NCBI GenBank assembly: GCA_963402885.1
Contig: OY727093.1
Coordinates: forward strand, 16,497,036-16,561,035
Length of the DNA: 64,000 bases
From: Antedon bifida
Lineage: Eukaryota > Echinodermata > Crinoidea > Comatulida > Antedonidae
Direction of reading: 5' to 3'
In this document: positions 38,001-50,000 of the stretch, piece after piece
Layout of the letters: the number at the start of each line of letters is the position of its first letter
Numbering within the stretch: the first letter of the stretch is position 1
The notes under the pieces: model-generated
Seen by the model: only the letters and a program-made list of their open reading frames with translations
Told to the model about the DNA's origin: nothing
The model's database searches: none
Translations under genes and position numbers: made by a program

Positions 38001-41000
38001 TCTGGGGTGTAAAGCCTAACCCAAAGTGTTGAAATGCAAAATGACCTTGGTATAATGAAACAATACATAACCACATCCATAAATGACTGTACCTTCTAAA
38101 CATATAATTTTTAGCAAAAATTTAAAAAGTGTCATAAAAATTGTATTAACCAGTGATAATTAATTAATTTTTGTATGTGAGCGTAATAAAGTTAAAATTA
38201 TTTAAAAAGCAAAAGAAATATCTACTGTTAACACATATTCTCCAAATTATCCCTTAGAACTCAGATATATTTATTTATTCTTTTTACTAGGGGACCTCTT
38301 CAGTCAAGACTGTTCTAGAGCGCCCAGTATTCAGGTAAACAAAAACGTTAAGGACCTATAATATAGTTTTTGATTTGCGATGATCGAGGACCGATGACCA
38401 AACTTTTCCAATATTTTTGCATGCAGACAATGAACTAACTAATGCGTAGTTGGTCATTGGTTGTCACAAATCAAAAGCTCCCTTGTGATAAGGATGGAGA
38501 TTTATATAGCACCATATCCGCAATAGCGTTTCTGCCGCTGTGGATGTCAGACAATTCAAAAATATTCTTTGAGAGATGCGCTCCAAACAAATTATTATTA
38601 CTGTTATTTTTTATATACTACAACAAACAGGAAGGAAATAAAGATTAACTATGATGATGTTTGATGTTTGTATCTTAAACCCTAGTTTAAATTCTCAATT
38701 ATAATGAGTAGATCAATTAGTTGTAATCAACTGTTATATCAGGCTAAATAAAAATAATTCATTTAGTTTCACATCCGGGAACTTAAGGTCAATGTACACA
38801 ATAGACAACATTATTGCTTGCAATTCACCACATATAAAAATATAGTTTTTAGTATTTTGAAGATGAAATTCAGAATAAACTGATTTGTGCTAAAAATAAA
38901 CATTTTAGAAGTGTATTAATCAGCCAAGATTAAAATCTAATTTAAAGTTGATTGTGGTAAAAGCATTAAGTGTTTTTGATCTCCCTGATCAATCAGTATA
39001 TAGGACATGTGTACAGTGAGGCACAAAATGAAGTCATGTGATGTTATTTTGTTACAAAGGGACATGTATAGAGTAAAGGCCAATATACACAGACGAGCGG
39101 TAACGATAAGCGGAAAAGACCATGGCTTGTCCCAGGTAGAATCTGGATCTATCCTTAGTGGCTTTCCGCTCAACGGCCCATCAGCTCTACATTTTGTTTA
39201 AATGGTCATAAGAAATAACATTGTTATATTGTATTGTATATTTACCACTTACTGTTCACTGCTTGATGTTATCACCCTGTGTAAATTGGCATTAAGAGAC
39301 AAAACTATGACTATAGAAAGACATTTTGTTACTATATATAGCTGTTTAAAATAGAGTTGATCAGTCAACCATCAATCTTAATTTATAATATAATTGATGA
39401 CTTTTATTTTTTGGATATTGATAGCATATGTTACATTTAATTAAACAGACATCAAGAGAAGTGTTGTTGGGAAGGATGAGTGGGTAGTTAGTACTTGCCG
39501 GAGGTCAGTGTCCAGAATATTTCAATCTATTTTAGGACATTAAACTTAACTCCCACTACATAGTCGGCAGTGGTCACTTTTGGACACTGAACTCTCACAC
39601 TGACCGGTATCTTTTCTCCTACCACAAGATATTTAACTTTTTAATAAAAAAATTACAAATAATTGAATGCAATGATTACCCGTTTTTTTGTTTACTGTTT
39701 TAATGTTTCTGTGTCTTTTTTTGTACATTTTGTAATTTTTTTGTTATATTTTTAATTAATTAATTAATATCTATATTTTTATATGAATTTCCGAAAGGAT
39801 CAATAAAGAAAATTTAAATATACTTATTCTGTTTGACTTTTTGTTCTCTTTGTTGTTGACTATGTATGTGAATTTCCGAATTAAAAGATGAATTGAATTG
39901 ATACTCATACGACCACTATAACAAACTCACATGGTGCCATTATCAGTTTAACTTTCACATTCGATGAGCAAACCTAGCAATTTGCTCATAGATGTTTCAT
40001 ATTTATATATATTAAAATTTCTGCACTACTTTAATTTCATTTGGATCCTAATAATATTAGGAGTTAATTTTCTTTTTTTGTTTGATGTAAATATAAAAAA
40101 ATATTAATTCTTTTCAATAGCGTTGATCTGCTATTTTCTGTAAATTTAACTTGAAGTTAATTAAAAAAATGATTTTTTTTGCTAGTTAGATTTGTTGACA
40201 TAATTAGCAAAGGTTGCTTGAGTAATGAAATAAACTATTATTACTGCTGACTTCTGCTGACTGACTGCTGGATCAATGTATTGTTGCTACTCTGTGTTCT
40301 TATTGAATATAGAAAAATGAATCAATTTGAGATCAAACGTACCATGTCTCTTGCAGTCAGCGCGCAGACAGCCCACAATGTCACATTTAGGTTAAGCTAG
40401 ACTATCCTAGAACAGAAATTGCGTTTTTTTTTACGCCCAGTGATTGGCTATGATGTAAACTAAACTGTAGCCAATCATGAAGTACTACAATAATAAACTC
40501 TTGTATTAGGGTTAATGAAAGTTTACTCCATTGTTATTGCCACGATTCAACTCCGGGTACGTTACCCTGCGCGCTATGTCATTGACGCGATTATTTGTCC
40601 ATTGGTAAACACATTTTTATGTATTATTATTCTGAAAATAATTGAACTGTAAACATAATTCTTTTGAGTATTTGTTTATTTACATATCATTCCATCAGAT
40701 CAGCTATTTTTTATTTCCATTACATCCAACCAAACATGTAAAAAATGTAGTTAAAATATCGTACTATCTCATGACCTGGGATTTGTTTGTCTTCCTACGC
40801 CAAGATAATATAGTTCTACATGCCATGTGATTTTTTCTCTGAGAAATATTTATTATAATATAAGTGCCAAAAAACGATTCTTCGATATGAAGCCTTTATT
40901 ATTCAAATCTTTTAGAGAAAAATCACACATACCATAAAGAAAGTCCATTTATTTCATTTTTGAAACAAAATTGTGAAAATTATGCGAGGCCCAACTACAA

Positions 41001-44000
41001 AACCAACATTTTGTGATATGATGTCATCGTAAGCCAATCAAAACTGAGATTTCCTGCGATCGGCAGAGCTCACGGTTGAATGATTTTGGATTCTGGCTAT
41101 TTGATTGGTGGACGAGAATCACCTACAGCGGAATGTTTTCTCTTGCGTGTACCGTGAAGTCACATGGTCTCTCTGTACTGATCATTACTACACAAATTTA
41201 GAGTAATGAATTTGTACGAATTCCGTTAAATAAACAACTTTATATATTTTATAAACATTTAATAACATATTTTATTGATATTTCCAATGTTGATATATAA
41301 AATAAATTACTATAAAACGTAATTATGTAATTATTTTAGCGAAAAACGGCGTAGTTCATACAATTGTCGACTGAGGGCGCAATTTGTTCATTTTCGGCGA
41401 TGTTTTAGACCCTATATTTCGAAAACTACAAGTCAGATATTCGTAATTCTTTCTTTATTGGAATATTGAAACAAAATACTAACAAATAATGTTTAAATTG
41501 GTTGAAAAATAACAACTTTTAATTTTGCATTGTTATCCCTACTTGTATAAAATTACGGAGATTAACATAGCTTTAGGAGTTTTCCCGGAACAATGTAATA
41601 ATCAAAATAAAAAAATTCATATTTTAATAATGCTCAAGTTATACAGGCGAGAGCAATCAGTTTGTTCTTTGATGTTTCCGCCGATACAATGTCCTTATGT
41701 TTCATTTATTCATAATTTGACTGCACAAATGATGCAAAAGTACAATTTTATTAATTTAATTACTTAGGCTAAATGTACTGTATTACATGTATCATTGAAA
41801 TAAATTATTAATGTTTTTGTGTATGTGTTTTCACATTATTTACCTTCAATAGTTTCATTTAAAATCGCTTCTTTCATTCCCTCAGCTTCTAGAATATCTT
41901 CAAATGATGCAATTCTAGTTGGTTGGAATAAAGCTCCTGCTTCTAATAAAAAAACATTACAATTTAATAATCAATAACATAGAAATTAGCAGGGCACTGA
42001 AAGAGAATTAAGGCATGAATATTTTATATGAAGATTTCAATCATGATTTAATAACCAGTTAGTATAGCAATTAACAGGGTACTACTATTGGAAAATCATA
42101 GGCAGATGTAAGGGGTAGTAGCCCAGCAGACACTACCTGACAACTGATTGTGCATGGACGTATTTCTTCAAACATAAATCACAATAGTTTTGGGGCCCTA
42201 TTTTCCAATAGTGCCCAGAACAAGCATTAATTCCAGTTTAAAACTGAATTAATATTAAGTCCCTAGTTAGCTGAAGAAGTTGGATGACATGAAGCTTTTA
42301 AAGCTCAGTCTACACTATCAAACGAGTTTGACAAAAAAAGTGTGATGTGCCCAAATATGGTAGTGATATGACATCATCATGTCCATCACATTTTTTGTCA
42401 CATAAAGTTTTATAGTGTAGACACGGCTTAACACATGAAATGAATTACAAAACAATTAAGGTTAGACATCACAGATCAAAATGATCGACAGATCTGTATA
42501 AACCCTAACCATGTATACATACACTTTAAATTAAATTCAAACAAACATTTTGTTTTTTTGTCTTTTACATTGATATTGACACGTATCAAATACAATACCG
42601 TTATCTTTACTGGACTCGAAATTAATTGGAAATTTAAACCGAGCAATAAATCAGTTTTGGCTGTTAATAAAAAAAAATCAAACAATGTAGGAAACCAAAC
42701 CACACAAGCTAATTAAAAAGAAATTATATAATGGCTTCCAACCTCCTCCATCTTCCATAGGCGACAGCTGATACGATTTTGGAGAAACAGATCCACCACT
42801 TTCCAAATATTTGATCTGTGAAATAAACAAAGCTTATTATACAATGATTGTTGTTATAATGCAGAGTTAAAAATATACCACATCAGGGCTCGACTTTTAA
42901 TTGTAATTATTTGACTACTAGTTTATTGCGAGTTTAAGCCCACTCATTTTTTACTACGCATTTCTGACCTGCCAAGTCGCACCTCATTTTTGCGAGCATT
43001 ATTTGCCATGGTCATTCGTTCCAACATTTGTAGGAAGTTAGGTTGTCTAGCCCAGAGCCAATATTACTAGACTTTTCATGCTGGACTAGTGAAATATCAA
43101 GCCCTGCGCATATGAAGTGTATCCTGGATACATGGTGTATATTGCCATTGTGGAGATAAATGTAACAGTGCAACACATGGCCATAAGCCACACCTTGAGT
43201 GGATTGAACAATCATAAGCAATAGTTGGAATATTCTGTTGCTTTTGATTGGTCAATTCGCTTGCCTCCTTTGCTAGTGGGAACCAAACTATAAGTTTGTC
43301 AATATTTTTTTGCTATTTCCAATTTCATTCTTGTATCGTCCTTAATCAATTTTGGTACAGGTATATTTTTAATCAACCAAAGTGTGAACAGCAGTTAACA
43401 TTTAATAATTGCTATAGATTATCCATTTATCTTTTAAAATCGGGTGACATGAACTCAAGTAAAGGCTACTTTATTAAATGGTTAAATAAATTATTTTATT
43501 GAAATAGCATTCATTAACTTACTCTATTCTGTAATTTGTCAATATTTTCCTGTTGTTTCCGATCTCGTTCTTGTATTAGTTTCAATTGATCATTTTCCCT
43601 CAACAAAAACTCTTCCTCCCTGAAAAAATGTAATCATACATAAATATCATTATAGCAACAGTGTAAATCTAGAGCTGCATCATATGGTCAATGATCTAGT
43701 AATTATTTTTTAGGGATGTAGAAAAAAGTAAAGAGTTTACAGTATTCAATATGTTATTTTTTTTAAATATTGTTTTTAAATAAATAAAACATGGCCTTCT
43801 TTTTTTTTTCTTTGACTCTTGCTATCTGATTTTTAGAAAAAAAAACCCATTTCCTTCAGCGAACATAAAAAAAAAATAATTTCTAAGATCAGAATTTTAA
43901 CATGCAGAATATGTACACAGGATTGCTTTACATCCCATCAGAAGGACAAGGCAATGACCATCTGGCGGGACAATTATAACCATATTCAGCTCTACAATAG

Positions 44001-47000
44001 AATTATGTAGGTTACATTGTAACTTCAATTCTTTCAATTTAAGCTTGATTTATATCAATGGTTAAAACATATACCTAATAATATTTCAAAAGCATTCGCT
44101 CATATTATCAAATTTGAGACAGACAATTGTGAGTTTGTTAATTGTTCAATTCGATATTAAATCAAATCAGTCAATTAAGATTAACACTGAAGTATTCAAG
44201 TTTAAAAAAACATTCTCAAAATGTTTGGTGTGAACACTTCATTTAAAGCCTGACTATTCAGTACATATTATTCAATTTAAAATTAGGTTTTTCCCAAAAA
44301 ACATCTGTTCATATGAAATGACAGCCAGCACAGCCAGTGGAGTTCTAGCAAAATGTGCTAGTATTCATATTTGATTTAATATTATATTAAATCATCAGTT
44401 ATTTAAAATTAATATTAAAACTTTATGATATAAGTTTCAAGGAATATAAATCAAACAATAAACACATGGACAATAATCAACCATAATGGACTCCACCATA
44501 CTGGGGTGGGGAGGTAACAGTTTTAGTTCATAATATGCTGTCAATTAGTCTACTTTCCTAAGTGGCAATTTTCAATTCGGCATTAAAAATGAAAGCATGG
44601 GTAAATGATTAATTTATAGATTTATTTGTACTTTTGAATATATTTGAATTACTGTATTAAGTGCCAAGGTATCAAAGTGCAGTAATATTAATATAAAGCA
44701 TAGTGGTGTTTATATATATATATAAACAAATCAGGCAAAGAACATTCATTCTAAACCGCCCGGTGATATACTGAAATTTAATTAATTAATTTGAAACGAT
44801 AAAGATGAGGGAATCTGTGAGAATGAAAAAAAGTCGCCCCAACCGAGACTCGAACTCGGACCGCCTGCTTGATATGCAGATGTCCTAACCATTAGACCAC
44901 TGGGGCTTTCATGGTATTGTTCGAACTCGATTGGATAGCGACTCTTTAACACTCTCGGCGTGGTACGGCGGAACAGCACTAGTCCTCAGTTGTACGCACG
45001 CATATATATATATATAAATCAAAGAGCTGCATAGGCAGGATATAGAAAAAAATCAAGATCAAATAAGTTAAAACTGCCTCAATATAGATTTATTTTTACG
45101 ACATGTTTCGGGCATAGCCCATCATCAGGTGAAGAGAATATATATTCATACTAGATTGAAAATCTTTTGTCTTAATTTTTTTCTCTAAGCAGAGGATCAG
45201 TTCTCCGTAAGCAGAGACTTCTTTTGTTCTTTAAACCTAACCCTTTGCCCTAAGAAGAATTTAGGTAAATACAGGTTTACTTTTATAATTCCAAAAATGA
45301 CAATTATAATTATTTTGTATCTTGTATTGTATTAGGCAATTTGATGTGGAAAATAATATACTGACTTTTCAGTACATATTATTATAATTGTGAGTTAATC
45401 CTTGATGAGGACTTGCATAATCTCAGGGTAAAGGTCAGACAATATAAGACTCTCTTATCACAAAACTCTAATTATCATCACTATAACATTTATAAATAAC
45501 AGACAAGATAATTTAACCAAGTAAACACCTCTTCTGGAATTCTTTGATGAGTTTCTTGGCCTTATGGTATTTTTTTTCAAGTGCCATGTACTGCTGCTGG
45601 GTCTCTGCCAATTCTGATTTTGTACATTCTGCATTATTCTGACTAATGACCAGTTGCTCTTCTATGTTTTTGGTTGTTTTTTCTGCATTTTCTAATTGCG
45701 TCTTTAGCCTTGTCTCCTCCGATTCCCAACCTTTAGATTGTAAGACCTGGAAAAGGAGATAAAAAATAAAATAATATTAGGCTATAGCTACATATTCATG
45801 CTTACAAACAATCTCAGACCTCTCAAATCTCCAGATAATGACATGAGTCTTGTAATGTATTGTGTCATCTCCCACTCTCCTGCTAAATACAATTTCTCTG
45901 GATTTTTTGGATGAACATAACAAATATCCCGACAATGTATAACAACCTCTAGGCTGTAGATGAGTTAATAGGTTAGAACATACATCATTCGAGTTGTTAA
46001 TAATAAATTCATGCATTGAATAATAAAAAATATTGAGTGTAGTTCCCGCATTTGTATGCCTTTGGCACTCCATGATATACCCCGTGTTTACTATTATACA
46101 TGCCAATATCTTTCAATTTTGAATAATGCCCTCTACAGCTTGATGTAATTTTCAAAATGTTATAGTGCCCTCTATAGTTTGCTTTCAAAAAAACTTTTCA
46201 TTTTTCATAAGATTTAGTTTCAAAGGCATCTATTTCTTCAAAACTCAATAAATGTTTTATGTATTTTATTAAATAAACTTTATTTATTATATTGAGTGAT
46301 AGCTATTAAGATTTTTTTACCAATAGAATTTTGTTTAATTATGTTCTACCTTCTATGTCAACAACATGATGAATATTTAGCAATATATACTGTATTATGA
46401 AAACTTAGGTTTACGATATATTCTCTCTTGTATTGTACACATTATAATCATACATACTCCCTAAACATACCGGCTATACTGTTTACTTTCCTATTGAAAT
46501 CTAGACTGCCACAAATATACACAATACAGTATAATTTTTATATTAAGCATAGACTCAGATACAGACTATATTCGTCTATGTAAATACAAATTTGTAAAAA
46601 TTGTCTTCCAACACCTAGTGCTAGACATTTTATATACACTGGTGATCATGCTGATATATATCATTCCCAGTAAACACTTTGAATGTACCAGTTGTGAGGA
46701 GAGATCTTTCAATGTCAGGGAACATTTTTCAGTGTTGAAGGAAAGCAAAATGCTACATTAAACTGCCTTATTAATAATAAATAATAATACGTCATTCTTA
46801 TATAGCTCTTATACTCAAAGCACTTCACATTATTACCAGCAGTCAGGTATGGAAACATACTTCCTAATGTTGCAGCTAGTAATCAGCACAGTTTTGTAAT
46901 TTGACCTTTACCAGGTACCCATATGTACACCTGGGTAGAGAGCAGGAAATATAAGTGTCTTCCTAGGACACAAGCAAGTTGATTGATTGACCTAGACGTT

Positions 47001-50000
47001 ATGAGTAGTAGTAATATTAGTAGTAGTAAAAGTTGCATTGTGCACTCACTCTCCTATTTATAATTTAAGGATACTGAGTGGGAATTTTATTGAAAATGTT
47101 AATTATGTTAAGGTTGATTGTGTAACCTTTATTACTAATGCTATATCAAATAACATATTTTATGGTTAGTGGATTTATTTATGAAGGCATAGTCCATCAA
47201 TTAAAAACCTGTGTTAAACATAGACGTTACAACCTTTGGTCTAATAAAAGCTTCGCATCGATTTTGAAAGGAAGAAATTATGCTCAAAAGTGTTTAGATA
47301 ATTAAAGGGAGGGGATAATAATTATTGCCTTTGAATGTTCACCGCCACGTACCTATGACAGGTTAACATGTTTATAATGTCATGAGGTCATAGTGTGAAT
47401 TGATATCAGAGTGAACGATATTAAATACTCGTTGTCGTCATTGTTGACGTTATACAATTATCAAATTTGCAATTTTTAATGATATTCCATGCTACAGAAG
47501 AGTAAAAAGTCAAATGATGCAGTGATACGGCAAGGTACTATGTAAATTAAATCATTATATCTTTATACCTAGAAGTCAGGATGTTGCGTGACAGTTAACA
47601 TTTACAATCATAATATTCCAGGTCAATGTACTCTAGTTCATTGTACACTGGCCAATAGGTATCAGCTTTCCACTATTTGATTAATTACTATTAACACTAT
47701 TAGTTAATTTTGTATTACAGTATAATTTCTACCGAACGGTTCTATAAACGAGTCGTTTAATATATTGTACCATATGGAATTCCATTTTCACTTGGCTTTG
47801 ATTCATATCATTTCATTTTTCACCTCATAAAATTATTTGTACCATCACACTTTTAAACATTCATCAGTATTTGTATAATATTAAACAATTTAAAAAGTGA
47901 GACAATTCAGTGTTTGTACAGGACAGTGGGAATTATAAATGTGAACAATAGACAAAAAGTAGGACAGAATTGCAATTATGCACTTTCCGACTAGTTAGTT
48001 TCCTCAGACTATAGCTTTTATGTACACAGCTGCTTCTTTCTAATGAGGAAATTTACATTGATGTATAACTATATATTGTCAATAATTTAACCACTTTTAT
48101 CATACTTCATATTCATCAATCAATATTAATACCTAATAACCGGTAAATTATTGTTGCCACTTATGCATTTTTATCAGTAGTAGATTTGACAGCTTTGACA
48201 TTTGGCCGAAATAAACTTTTCCTTAGTGCCTGAGGTTACAACTTGGTGAAATATTATAGCATTATCAATATCATAAGTGCTTAAAATATAAACAATTCAG
48301 TCAATTTAGATGTGTTTATAATAAACTATTGTTTATCAGGGCAATTTTAGTAGGTAGGTATTGATATCCAGCTCTGATTACAATATATGTCCTGTTTAAG
48401 CACTAATTCACACTGATAATTTAACTACATCCTTTATATGGATGTAAACACTCTGTCCAGAACACGATTTTTATCACGCCATGTCGCCAGAATCGACTAA
48501 AAACCCGAGAATAGCGAGTTATATTATGACTTGGGTTCTAATCTGAAAAACCTCAACGCATTCTTACTAGTTACAGTACTTCTTTCCAGGTAAACAATTT
48601 AAACATCCCACTTGAGAAAAGAGATTATTTCTCCATCATATTCGATCAATGTCAGTGAAATTTTTTCAGCGTAAAAGAAAATGGCATCGCAAAACAAGCT
48701 CCTGTATATTATGATGGTTGCGTCAATATCATTCTCGCGTTCTAATCTGAAAAACCTCAATGTATTCTTACTAGTTACTTCTTTCCTAGTAAACAATTTG
48801 AACGTCCCACTTTAGATTATTTCTCAATCATATATCATCAATGTCAGTGAACATTTTTCAGTGTAAAAGAAAATGGTATCGCCAAAAAATGCAGTACAAT
48901 TATGTTTTATATACTCCAAATTCAGATTGGTCAGGCATTATTGATAATCTCAATTGTTTGGTGGCATTTTTCCCTGTATCATTCTTAGATTGACTTTACA
49001 AAAACTATAATCTTTGTTGCCAAATGTATATTACACAGAAAATGGTAAAGTATATAATTCTGTAATTTTTCCAATTGTCGCAGATATTATTTTCTATTAT
49101 TTCTGTAATTTTGTTGTGACAAAATATAATAATTCCTGGTTTGGTAAAGATTAAATCATAACTAAAAAAAAAACCACTACTAGTTTAGTTTAGAAAGTAT
49201 GTGTTTGCATTTTAATTTAATATAATTAAAAACTGTAAAATCTATATAAAAACACAAACCCAGATTTTTCTTAATCCAAAATTGTCCAAATTCTTTTTTC
49301 CATTACACACATTCGGAAATTCAGAGTTTCTGCAAATTGAACCAGTTGGACAAGTACATCCAGTATGCTACTGGTGCTATCAAGGACAAATACCCGCGTT
49401 AACAGACAAAACAATATAAATACATAATAGAAAAAACAATTATCACCCAGGAGGACAGAAAAGGGGTTAAAAAGGACCTTATAGGCCAGAGAGTGGTGAG
49501 TTGATTGTAATACAGTTTAAAAGTTTCCATTACGCTATCTATTAACAGATGATTTAGTGTGTCTTATTGCTATCAAGGTAAAAATTGGCGATAGATATTT
49601 CATGTATACAAAAAAAAGGGGAGCTAGTTCCGTTTCGCACCTGTTTTTAAAATTTAAAAAAAATTACGTAACAAATTTTGAGTCGAAATAAATGACAGGT
49701 GCGAAACGGAACTAGCGACAAAAAAGAAATCAGATGCATTATTAATGTGGCTACACATGCATGTTTCTATCCTAATGTTCATAAACATCATCTGGGATAC
49801 ATTTCATCCTGACGCTTTTAATGTTTTTAGAATGAGAAAATAAAGTTCATTCATTAAAATGGAACTGAAAAGAATTTTTGATTTTTTTTCCTTTAAAGAT
49901 TGTCCCCCTAAAAATGTTTTTTTTTCTTCAAATGTTTTGTTGATTATGCCATTTTAATGTCATGTAATCACTTTGACCAAAAACAGGATTGCAAAAAAAA

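Noticed and set aside
44782..44979. 65-residue frame repeated with each tRNA unit
   Set aside because: It reads through the tRNA and flank; repeats only because the unit repeats.
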